From Fibrobacter succinogenes (GTDB lineage: Bacteria > Fibrobacterota > Fibrobacteria > Fibrobacterales > Fibrobacteraceae): a DNA stretch of 35,196 bases. Every line of letters starts with the position of its first letter. Positions within the stretch are counted from its first letter, which is position 1. Positions 8,635 to 15,087 of the stretch are shown one piece after another. The DNA lies in NCBI GenBank assembly GCA_902761355.1, contig CACWJY010000039.1, forward strand, positions 1 to 35,196, given 5' to 3'. The notes under the pieces were generated by a model that was not told the DNA's origin, did no database searches, and saw only the letters and a program-made list of their open reading frames with translations. Both the position numbers and the translations under genes were made by a program.

Positions 8635-9369
8635 TTACTTGGCTTCCTTGAGGAGCTTTTCGACGAGGTCCGGGCTGAAACGGTCCTGACGCTTGCCGTT
8701 GATGTAGAAGTTCGGAGTGCCCTGCACGCCGACTTCGGCACCGAGCTGGAAGTCCTTGTCGATGCGGGCGTTCATAGCAGAATCGAGAACCATGTCCTTC
8801 TTGAACTGGTCGATGTTGAGGCCGACCTGCTTTGCAACTTCGACGTAGATGGAATCGCTGAGTTCGCGGCTGTGCGGAGCAAGAGCGTAGCGATATTCCC
8901 AGAACTTGCCCTGCTTGTGAGCTGCGATAGAAGAGGCTGCCGCGGCGCGGGCATTAGCATGGAAGCTAAGCGGGAAATGCTTGTACACGAACTTAATCTG
9001 GTCGGGGTACTTCTTGTTGAGTTCCTGCATCACCGGAGCGATACGAGAGCAGTACGGGCACTGGAATTCGGTAAATTCAACAATCGTGAGCTTCGGATTC
9101 TTGGTGTTGCCGAAAACCGGGCTGTCTTCGTCCGGAATGTCCCAAACCTTGTTGTCAGCTTCCATTTCGGCACGGGCCTGTTCCAAGGAGATGCCACGCT
9201 TGTCGAGGGCATACTTGATGATTTCAAATTCTTCCTTGACCTGCTTAAAATCCTTTTCGAGGTTATCAAGCCTAGCCTGCTGGTTGAACGAACCGCCGGC
9301 GGAAGCCTGATTGCAGGCAACGAGACCAGCGAAACATACTGCGATAGCAACAATGGGGAGACGTTTCAT
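8635..9369 (-). CDS. DsbA-family thiol-disulfide oxidoreductase lipoprotein
   Basis: A 244-residue envelope protein with a thioredoxin fold. It has a lipoprotein signal: MKRLPIVAIAVCFAGLVAC with lipobox LVAC, so it is probably lipid-anchored and acts in the periplasm. A short coiled-coil-prone stretch follows (about 30-60), then the DsbA/Thioredoxin_4 domain with active site CPYC (C104-C107), TEFQCPY, the helical insert with FHANARAAAASSIA, and the cis-Pro segment VQGTPNFYINGK. The start was set at the internal ATG before MKRLP because it has AAGGAA just upstream and begins the signal; the frame stays open 13 codons further up. It may form or reshuffle disulfides in exported proteins. The next gene downstream, the GH51 enzyme, carries a C-x-x-C. 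Confidence 0.88.
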   Translation of the reverse strand: MKRLPIVAIAVCFAGLVACNQASAGGSFNQQARLDNLEKDFKQVKEEFEIIKYALDKRGISLEQARAEMEADNKVWDIPDEDSPVFGNTKNPKLTIVEFTEFQCPYCSRIAPVMQELNKKYPDQIKFVYKHFPLSFHANARAAAASSIAAHKQGKFWEYRYALAPHSRELSDSIYVEVAKQVGLNIDQFKKDMVLDSAMNARIDKDFQLGAEVGVQGTPNFYINGKRQDRFSPDLVEKLLKEAK

Positions 9370-9431
9370 GTTTTTCCTTTTGATGTTAAAAATTCTGGGC
9401 AAGCACAATACTTACCTGTGTATGGAAAATA

Positions 9432-9468
9432 TATAAAAAAGAATACAGGGGGAAGTCTCCCCCTGTAT
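9432..9468 (-). terminator. Strong intrinsic terminator reading leftward
   Basis: Perfect 11-bp inverted repeat ATACAGGGGGA/TCCCCCTGTAT (9443-9453 and 9458-9468, 4-base loop). On the minus strand it is followed by TCTTTTTTATAT. It ends whatever is transcribed leftward through the structured element at 9469-9600. Confidence 0.85.
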
Positions 9469-9605
9469 CGCACAGCGCAAGCGCAGTTGCTCCCCACCCC
9501 TTCGCCTAGGGCGGACAGCACTTAGGGGCTCAGCCCCTTAGTGCGCATGGCCACCAGGGTGGGGACACCCCTAAAACCCCGATGAATGGCATCGAGCCAC
9601 CTCAA
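9469..9605 (-). ncRNA. Candidate structured noncoding RNA or structured repeat element
   Basis: GC-rich noncoding stretch in an AT-richer gap, with several nested inverted repeats. An outer stem CCCCACCC/GGGTGGGG (9492-9499, 9557-9564) encloses GGCGG/CCACC (9510-9514, 9551-9555) and an apical stem GCACTtAGGGGC/GCCCCTtAGTGC (9518-9529, 9533-9544), together an almost continuous rod. Smaller hairpins flank it (GCGC-AA-GCGC at 9476-9485 region; CGATG/CATCG near 9578-9595). The minus-strand terminator at 9432-9468 closes it, so a leftward transcript of about 170-200 bases is plausible. No open frame or promoter was convincing. Not recognised as 6S, SRP, RNase P or tmRNA. It could equally be a chromosomal repeat. 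Confidence 0.45.
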
Positions 9606-9653
9606 AGCGCCTCCGAAAACTTTTGGTTACAAAATGTAAGACAGACGCAAAAA

Positions 9654-10289
9654 TTAGTTCATTAAACAACGGACTGAATATCCCTTATTCTTATCGTGAT
9701 ATAGTATCTCTGCAGCATCGCCATGATCGTCACACAAATACAAGTCAAAAGCCTCAGAGTCATTGAACACTGTTGAACTCCAGAAGATTGCATCGTACCC
9801 CTCGCTGGTGTAACTTCCATAGCTCCGAGCACCGGAAGGGAGCGCAGAAAAACCGGAAGCATTCGTAATATTGAAGTTATTAGACCAACCAGAAGTGGAC
9901 TTAAGCGCCGGTTCAGCAGTCGATGCGCCCCCGACTGCGGCCAACAAAATTTCCCATTCAATCTTACTTGGCAGGTGCCACCCGCTGGGGCATGCCGTCT
10001 TCGCAGCAAACCATGTATAAAGACGTCCATACCTAGAACAGTTGTTCACATCATCATTGTAACAATAGCTGTCCGCTGTTTCGTTGTTGAGGTTCTGCGC
10101 CATCCAAGTCTGCGAGCCGATAGTCACAACATTATAAACCTGACCATCACGGGAGTCGGTCATGGCTCCCTTCGTATAAGAGACATTTTGAAACAATGCG
10201 CTTCCTGACGTAGGTCCAGAAGACGATTCTCCACTACAGGCAATTAAAAAACTTGCCAAACATGCATAAATAATCAAATAACGATTCAT
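9654..10289 (-). CDS. FISUMP-domain lipoprotein
   Basis: Surface or periplasmic lipoprotein with the Fibrobacter succinogenes major paralogous domain, whose function is unknown. It has a lipoprotein signal (MNRYLIIYACLASFLIAC) and a short Ser/Gly-rich linker (about 20-35). The domain runs from about residue 45 to the end, with the usual landmarks: DGQVYNVVTIGSQTWMAQNL, CPSGWHLPSKIEWE, SGFSALPSGAR, FWSST and the closing YSVRCLMN. Cysteines occur in pairs as is usual (around YCYNDDVNNC). No clear ribosome site is seen; the ATG chosen starts directly at the signal, and an ATG two codons upstream is equally possible. It appears to be a single-gene unit between two noncoding stretches rich in palindromes. 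Confidence 0.9.
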   Translation of the reverse strand: MNRYLIIYACLASFLIACSGESSSGPTSGSALFQNVSYTKGAMTDSRDGQVYNVVTIGSQTWMAQNLNNETADSYCYNDDVNNCSRYGRLYTWFAAKTACPSGWHLPSKIEWEILLAAVGGASTAEPALKSTSGWSNNFNITNASGFSALPSGARSYGSYTSEGYDAIFWSSTVFNDSEAFDLYLCDDHGDAAEILYHDKNKGYSVRCLMN

Positions 10290-10328
10290 ATGCATAAATG
10301 TAAACCATTTACAAAGAAAATGCAACTA

Positions 10329-10373
10329 GAGATCCTTCGACTTCGTCACTTTGTGACTTCGCTCAGGATGACT
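10329..10373. repeat. Intergenic REP-like palindrome
   Basis: ATCCT (10332-10336) pairs with AGGAT (10365-10369), enclosing GTCAC/GTGAC and two copies of GACTTCG; it ends GGATGACTC. The form resembles the other GATTC...GAATGAC palindromes in the window and short repeats commonly found between genes. Confidence 0.5.
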
Positions 10374-10380
10374 CACATGC

Positions 10381-10412
10381 AATGTGAAATTACTCATTCC
10401 TCATTTCACATT
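10381..10412. repeat. Perfect 10-bp inverted repeat downstream of prfC
   Basis: AATGTGAAAT (10381-10390) and ATTTCACATT (10403-10412) flank a 12-base loop containing ACTCATTCCTC. It lies 12 bases beyond the prfC stop on the minus strand. It could end the prfC transcript but has no T-tract, so a repeat unit is as likely. Confidence 0.45.
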
Positions 10413-10423
10413 ACACATTTCTA

Positions 10424-11989
10424 CTACCCTTGCGAGGTGGCAGCGAAGGTCAGGTTCTCGTAGTTCTTGATGGCAAGATTCAGACGGTATTCGTTCGGGA
10501 ACAGGCAAACGAGGTTGCGTTCCTTGTCCATCATGCAGTCCATCGCGTATTCTTCGGCGAACTTGGCGACATCCTTTTCGGGGCCGGACACCCAGCGGAT
10601 GCCATGAGCGGGCACGCGGTCCAGCGACACGTCGGCGCCGTATTCGCTCTGCAGGCGGAACTTGAGCACGTCGAACTGCAACTCCCCCACCACACCAATC
10701 ACGGGGATAGCGGACTTGAGCGGTTCGTACAGCTGGGTCGCGCCTTCTTCGGAAAGTTCGGCAAGCCCCTTCGCCATCTGCTTAGACTTAAGCGGGTTCA
10801 GGAGCGTCACGCGGGCGAAGTGTTCCGGAGCAAAATCCGGAATGCCGGTAAAGTTGATCTTTTCGCCGTCAGTCAACGTATCGCCGATGCGGAACAGTCC
10901 CGGGTCGTTAATGCCCACGATATCGCCCGCCCAGGCGTGGTCGATAACTTCCTTGTCTTTCGCGAGGAAGGCGGTCGGGGCGGCCAAGCGAATTTCGCGG
11001 CCCGTGCGCACATGATAAACCTTTTCACCACGGGTAAAGCTGCCCGAGCAAATGCGCAGGAATGCCGTACGGTCGCGGTGCTTGGGGTCCATGTTGGCCT
11101 GAATTTTGAACACGAAGGCGCTAAAATCGTTTTCGTCGGGGCTTACCGGGCGCTTGTCAGTTTCACGCACCATCGGAGGCGGCGCAAGCTTTGCAAAAGC
11201 GTTCAACAGCTGACGCACACCGAAGTTGTTCACCGCAGAACCGAAGAACACGGGGCACATTTCGCCCTTCAGGAACTTTTCATGGTCGAACGGGTCCATG
11301 GCTCCGGTCACCATTTCATATTCTTCCTTAAACTGAGCAACCCAGTTTTCGCCGCACATTTCCACAAGACGCGGATCATCCGGGCCTTCCATCTGGATGA
11401 TTTCCTGATGGCCTTCTTCCTTGTTGAAGGTGTGGAAGGTGTTTTCGGCAATGGAATACACGCCCTTGAACAGCTTACCCACGCCAATGGGGAGCGTAAA
11501 GGGAGCGACCTTGATTTTCAAAATGCTTTCGATTTCATCGAGCAGGTCAAGCACGTGGCGGCCATCCAAGTCCATCTTGTTGATGAACGTGATGATGGGC
11601 GTATGGCGCATGCGGCACACATCCATGAGCTTGATGGTCTGCTTTTCTACACCGTTCACGCTATCGATAAGCACGAGGGCGGCGTCGACGGCGGTCAGGG
11701 CGCGGTAGGTATCTTCGCAGAAGTCCTGGTGCCCCGGGGTATCCACAAGGTTGAACATGCAACCTTCGAACGGGAAATTCAGCACGGAACTCGAAACCGA
11801 AATACCGCGCTGCTGTTCAATCTTCATCCAGTCACTCACCGTGTAACTGCGGTTTGCCTTGGCGCGAACGTGGCCCGCTTCGCGAATCACGTTTCCGTAC
11901 CACAGAAACTTTTCGGTGATGGTGGTCTTACCCGCGTCAGGGTGGCTGACAATAGCAAAAGTGCGGCGTTTTTCGATTTCTGCGTTCAT
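10424..11989 (-). CDS. prfC: Peptide chain release factor 3
   Basis: Translational GTPase that recycles RF1/RF2 from the ribosome after termination. At 521 residues it is near the usual 525-530. The GTPase motifs are all present: P-loop SHPDAGKTT (about 15-23), switch I RGISVSSSV, DTPGHQDF and INKMD. These are followed by the RF3-specific region (GKLFKGVYS, APPPMVRETDKRPV), the beta-barrel domain and the C-terminal RF3 domain (VVGELQFDVLKFRL and PAHGIRWVSG). The start ATG is conserved with the family N-terminus (EKRRTFAIVSHPDAG). It has its own promoter-like TATATTTG box 24 bases upstream and follows the tRNA-Lys terminator. Confidence 0.97.
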   Translation of the reverse strand: MNAEIEKRRTFAIVSHPDAGKTTITEKFLWYGNVIREAGHVRAKANRSYTVSDWMKIEQQRGISVSSSVLNFPFEGCMFNLVDTPGHQDFCEDTYRALTAVDAALVLIDSVNGVEKQTIKLMDVCRMRHTPIITFINKMDLDGRHVLDLLDEIESILKIKVAPFTLPIGVGKLFKGVYSIAENTFHTFNKEEGHQEIIQMEGPDDPRLVEMCGENWVAQFKEEYEMVTGAMDPFDHEKFLKGEMCPVFFGSAVNNFGVRQLLNAFAKLAPPPMVRETDKRPVSPDENDFSAFVFKIQANMDPKHRDRTAFLRICSGSFTRGEKVYHVRTGREIRLAAPTAFLAKDKEVIDHAWAGDIVGINDPGLFRIGDTLTDGEKINFTGIPDFAPEHFARVTLLNPLKSKQMAKGLAELSEEGATQLYEPLKSAIPVIGVVGELQFDVLKFRLQSEYGADVSLDRVPAHGIRWVSGPEKDVAKFAEEYAMDCMMDKERNLVCLFPNEYRLNLAIKNYENLTFAATSQG

Positions 11990-12012
11990 AATCTATCCGT
12001 TTTTTACGGCGG

Positions 12013-12020
12013 CAAATATA
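12013..12020 (-). promoter_or_regulatory. TAnnTTTG box upstream of prfC
   Basis: TATATTTG on the minus strand, 24 bases before the prfC ATG, in the context TTTTTCTATATTTGC. This is the Bacteroidetes -7 consensus; the -33 position has only a TTTT-type match. It lies just downstream of the tRNA-Lys terminator, as expected for an independent prfC promoter. Confidence 0.5.
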
Positions 12021-12038
12021 GAAAAATACTGCCGGAAT

Positions 12039-12067
12039 AAAAGAAAAACCTCTCCGTTTGGAGAGGT
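12039..12067 (-). terminator. Intrinsic terminator of tRNA-Lys
   Basis: Perfect 8-bp stem ACCTCTCC-GTTT-GGAGAGGT (12048-12067), followed on the minus strand by TTTTCTTTTATT, five bases beyond the tRNA 3' end. Confidence 0.9.
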
Positions 12068-12072
12068 CTTCG

Positions 12073-12145
<73 letters not shown>

Positions 12146-12167
12146 ATAGTCGCTTAGGACGCGCACA

Positions 12168-12196
12168 ATAATAGAATTAAAACGGGCCGCTGTCAA
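12168..12196 (-). promoter_or_regulatory. Consensus sigma-70-type promoter of tRNA-Lys
   Basis: Minus strand: TTGACA (12191-12196), a 17-base spacer, then TATTAT (12168-12173), about 22 bases before the tRNA 5' end. An A/T-rich tract with runs of T and A (about 12210-12232) lies upstream of the -35 box in the position of an UP element. The discriminator region (GCGCGTCC) is GC-rich, as in stable RNA promoters. Confidence 0.85.
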
Positions 12197-12267
12197 GGGG
12201 TGAAAACGCAATTTTTCAAAAAAAATTTGGTTTGGGCGCGAGCGGTCATCTGCAAGCCATAAACGAC

Positions 12268-12729
12268 TCATCTATGATGATACGGGTGGTTTTGCATCAC
12301 CATCTGAACACGGTAAAGCTGTTCAGCGAAAAGCACGCGGGCATGGTCGTGGGTAAAGGTCAACGGCGAAAGCGAAAGGAGCAAGTCGGCCGTCTTTTTC
12401 AGGTTTTCATCAATGCCGTACGCAGACCCGATCAAGAACACGATATTTCCCGGAAAACGATCCCGGAGCGTATCCGAAAGCTTGACCGTATCCATCAATT
12501 TGCCCTCTTCGGACAAAATGACGCGTTTGTATTCGGATTTAGGGAATTTTTTGTCAAAAAGTGTCGCTTCCTGTGCCAACGCCTGCACGCGGTCGTCTAT
12601 CTTGGACTCCTTGAGCTCCACGACCTCGAGAGGGAACATCCCCCCACGCAATCGCTTGACATACTTGTCGACCTCGTCGGCAATGAACGGCGAACCAGCA
12701 CGCCCGAAAACTGCTAAAACCCATTTCAT
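12268..12729 (-). CDS. rlmH: 23S rRNA (pseudouridine-1915-N3)-methyltransferase RlmH
   Basis: SPOUT-fold methyltransferase that methylates pseudouridine 1915 in helix 69 of 23S rRNA. The 153-residue length is normal. Landmarks: N-terminal KWVLAVFGRAGSPFIADEV, the SAM-binding knot segment FLIGSAYGID, and the C-terminal LSLSPLTFTHDHARVLFAEQ ending in NHPYHHR, as in the family. The glycine pair usually seen in the knot (IGG) is IGS here, a mild departure. The gene begins three bases after the metallophosphoesterase stop, so the two are probably translated from one mRNA. No clear terminator follows. Confidence 0.95.
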   Translation of the reverse strand: MKWVLAVFGRAGSPFIADEVDKYVKRLRGGMFPLEVVELKESKIDDRVQALAQEATLFDKKFPKSEYKRVILSEEGKLMDTVKLSDTLRDRFPGNIVFLIGSAYGIDENLKKTADLLLSLSPLTFTHDHARVLFAEQLYRVQMVMQNHPYHHR

Positions 12730-12732
12730 GGG

Positions 12733-13461
12733 CTAGCGGCCCACACTTAAACGGTCGATCAAGAAGCTCGGCATGCCGGCCTTTTTCATGCGTTCCTGCG
12801 TCTCGAACACATCGTAATCGACGCGAATCAAACGCACACACATGGTCTCGGTATCCAGTAGGCACCAGCAAGAGCGCGGGTCTCGGTCTCGCGGCTGGCC
12901 CACGCTGCCCACGTTCACCAACAGACGTTCCGTGTCCTCGATCCTGTATTCGTATTCGTCCAAAATCTTTGGGATTGCGTTCGGGCGGCTCGCCACGATC
13001 ACCGGACTATGCGTATGGCCCACAAAGCAGTAGCGGCCCTTAAAATGTTCAAAGGCGTCAAGAGCATCTTCGAGCTCGGTCACGTACACCCAGTCCGCGG
13101 GCGAAAGCGGAGAGGCGTGCACAAAACAAATATCATTTTCTTCGCAAATATACGGGAGCGTTCGCAAATACGAAATCGATTCATCCGACAAATGGTTCTG
13201 CGTCCATTCGATGGCCTGCTTGGCATAGGGGTTGAAACCGGCGCTGGACTCATGCTTGATCGCCACACTGTCGTGGTTTCCGATAATGCAAATGTCCATA
13301 TTCTCGCGAGCCAAACGCACACTTTCGTCAGGATCCGCACCATACCCCACTAAATCACCCAGACAAACCTTCCGTTCTACTCCGTTGTCCTTCATAGAGG
13401 CAAGTACAGCCTCAAAAGCCACCGCATTAGAATGGATATCAGAACAAATTCCGTATAGCAT
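12733..13461 (-). CDS. Metallophosphoesterase (YfcE/predicted phosphodiesterase type)
   Basis: Cytoplasmic calcineurin-like phosphoesterase of 242 residues; substrate unknown. All metal-binding motifs are present in order: D8-x-H10 in CSDIHSN, GDLVGYG, GNHDS, a single His in CFVHASPLS and the closing GHTHSP. Compact proteins of this type act as phosphodiesterases or protein phosphatases. There is no signal peptide. It starts at an ATG in the gap shared with the divergent radical SAM gene and is followed after three bases by rlmH. The partner gives no clue to the substrate. Confidence 0.88.
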   Translation of the reverse strand: MLYGICSDIHSNAVAFEAVLASMKDNGVERKVCLGDLVGYGADPDESVRLARENMDICIIGNHDSVAIKHESSAGFNPYAKQAIEWTQNHLSDESISYLRTLPYICEENDICFVHASPLSPADWVYVTELEDALDAFEHFKGRYCFVGHTHSPVIVASRPNAIPKILDEYEYRIEDTERLLVNVGSVGQPRDRDPRSCWCLLDTETMCVRLIRVDYDVFETQERMKKAGMPSFLIDRLSVGR

Positions 13462-13520
13462 GGTTGTAATGTAGTAAAAAATGAAGAACGTTACAGAATA
13501 CGGTTTACTATTTTATCAGT

Positions 13521-14408
13521 ATGCACTACACTCCTTATCGCGATTTGTTGTTAAAAGTTTTCCCGAATTACCTGAAGGTGCGCAAGCTCCCGCTGAATGG
13601 CGGCATGAGCTGCCCGAACCTAGACGGCACCAAAAGTTTTTCGGGTTGCAGCTACTGCAACAACCGCAGCTTTAGCCCTGTATTTGACCAAGCGAAGGTT
13701 TCGATCCAGGAACAGCTCGACAAGTTCGTGCCTAGGCTCCGTGAAAAATACCCGAACGCAGGCATTTTAGCCTACTTGCAGCCGTACACGAATACGCACG
13801 CTCCACTCGAACATTTGCGCGGCATCATCGACCCGATTATCAAGCATAAGGAGATTGCGGGCCTTGCCATCGGTACGCGCCCGGACTGTCTTGAAGACGA
13901 CAAGGTCGCCTACCTCGCGGAACTCAACCGCAAAAAGCCAATTATCGTAGAGATCGGCCTACAAACCGCAAACGATTTGACACTTGCCGCCATCAACCGC
14001 AGGCATACCCTCGCCGAATTCACGGACGCCGTCAAACGCTGCCAGGCAGCGGGCCTCACGGTAACTACACATGTCATCGTGGGCCTCCCCGGCGAAACCA
14101 TGGATGATTTCAAGCACACCGCCCAGGTGGTTCGCGACTTGAAACTTGCCGCCGTCAAGATTCACCCGCTACACATTGTGGCTGGCACCGTGATGGCGCA
14201 GGACTACGCGAATGGAGAAATCAAGCTTCTGAACTTCGAGGAATACTGCGAAGCGGTCGCCGAAATGATCAAGATTATCGGCTTCGAGACCGCTATCGAA
14301 CGGTTCAGCGGCGAAAGCCCGAGCGACATGCTCATCGCCCCCAACTGGTGCGGTGAAAGAGACAAAATAATCGCCACGGTTGAAAAGTTGCTTGATAAAG
14401 CCGACTGA
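13521..14408 (+). CDS. Radical SAM protein, YhcC/TIGR01212 family
   Basis: Iron-sulfur protein that cleaves S-adenosylmethionine to start a radical reaction; the family's substrate is not known. It is 295 residues. The cluster motif is the family's unusual long form, C-x11-C-x2-C (first Cys about residue 30, then CSYC at about 42-45), rather than CxxxCxxC. Other landmarks are LPLNGGMSCPNLDG, AYLQPYTNTHAPLE, GTRPDC, EIGLQTAND and THVIVGLPGET. The start ATG has no Shine-Dalgarno sequence, and an AT-rich TACTATTTTATC lies directly before it, so the transcript may have little or no leader. It is divergent from the metallophosphoesterase. Confidence 0.9.
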   Translation: MHYTPYRDLLLKVFPNYLKVRKLPLNGGMSCPNLDGTKSFSGCSYCNNRSFSPVFDQAKVSIQEQLDKFVPRLREKYPNAGILAYLQPYTNTHAPLEHLRGIIDPIIKHKEIAGLAIGTRPDCLEDDKVAYLAELNRKKPIIVEIGLQTANDLTLAAINRRHTLAEFTDAVKRCQAAGLTVTTHVIVGLPGETMDDFKHTAQVVRDLKLAAVKIHPLHIVAGTVMAQDYANGEIKLLNFEEYCEAVAEMIKIIGFETAIERFSGESPSDMLIAPNWCGERDKIIATVEKLLDKAD

Positions 14409-14419
14409 GCAACTTGGAG

Positions 14420-14450
14420 GGGTGATTCCCGGTCAAGCCGGGAATGACAT
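14420..14450. repeat. Intergenic palindrome of the GATTC...GAATGACA type
   Basis: Perfect 8-bp inverted repeat ATTCCCGG/CCGGGAAT (14425-14432 and 14438-14445, five-base loop) followed by GACAT. Same outline as the palindromes at 5302, 10329 and 35039. It lies 17 bases after the radical SAM gene and could also serve as its weak terminator. Confidence 0.55.
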
Positions 14451-14480
14451 GTTGCGAGAAATTCTTATATTACAACGCAA

Positions 14481-15005
14481 ATGAAACAGATTGAAGACTA
14501 CATTATCTCTGTTCCGGATTTTCCGAATCCGGGGATTCTTTTTCGCGATGTTACGGGAATTCTCAGTGATGCCGACGGACTAAAGCTTACACTTGACTCT
14601 CTTTACAAAGTTCTTGAAAATGTCGAATTTGACATGGTTGCCGGGCTAGAGGCTCGCGGTTTTCTTTTTGGAGTCTCTGTTGCAGAACACTTCCACAAAC
14701 CATTCGTCCCTGTCCGCAAAAAAGGGAAACTCCCCCGCGAAACGGTCGAAATCTCTTATGATTTGGAATACGGGCAAGCAACCATGGAAATTCACAAGGA
14801 TGCCGTAAAACCGGGACAGCGCGTGATTATCGTGGACGACCTGCTTGCGACAGGCGGAACAGCCAAGGCGGCAGCCTCACTTATCGAAAAATTGGGCGGA
14901 AAAGTGGAGCTTTGCGCCTTTGTGATTGAACTTTTTGATTTGCACGGGCGTGAAGCACTCAAGGGTTACCAAGTGGAATCACTCACGAAGTTCCCGGGAC
15001 ATTAA
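14481..15005 (+). CDS. apt: Adenine phosphoribosyltransferase
   Basis: Purine salvage enzyme converting adenine and PRPP to AMP. The 174-residue protein has the family landmarks in order: VPDFPNPGILFRDVTGIL at the N-terminus, VAGLEARGFLFG, the flexible loop KKGKLPRETVEISYDLEYG, and the PRPP-binding signature VIIVDDLLATGGTAKAA (about 115-131). The start ATG lacks a Shine-Dalgarno site; a TATATT box lies only about 14 bases upstream, suggesting a very short leader. A purine permease gene follows after 82 bases on the same strand, so uptake and salvage of adenine are likely coexpressed. Confidence 0.96.
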   Translation: MKQIEDYIISVPDFPNPGILFRDVTGILSDADGLKLTLDSLYKVLENVEFDMVAGLEARGFLFGVSVAEHFHKPFVPVRKKGKLPRETVEISYDLEYGQATMEIHKDAVKPGQRVIIVDDLLATGGTAKAAASLIEKLGGKVELCAFVIELFDLHGREALKGYQVESLTKFPGH

Positions 15006-15087
15006 AAATTTCATAATGAATTGTCCTAAGTCTTGCACGCTGAGCCAAGACAAAAATTTAAGAAGAGAAAAAAGAAGGAAGAAAAAA

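Noticed and set aside
9469..9605. 6S, SRP, RNase P or tmRNA gene
   Set aside because: None of the conserved core motifs of these RNAs was visible, so only a generic structured-element call is made.
10381..10412. CRP-like binding site (TGTGA...TCACA)
   Set aside because: The half-sites are about 19 bases apart instead of 6, and the element lies downstream of a gene.
10430..12040. Long plus-strand open frame opposite prfC
   Set aside because: Antisense shadow; prfC is unmistakable on the other strand.
14926..15087. Upstream extension of the purine permease frame
   Set aside because: It overlaps the end of apt, and the ATG at 15088 has a good ribosome site and gives the normal protein length.
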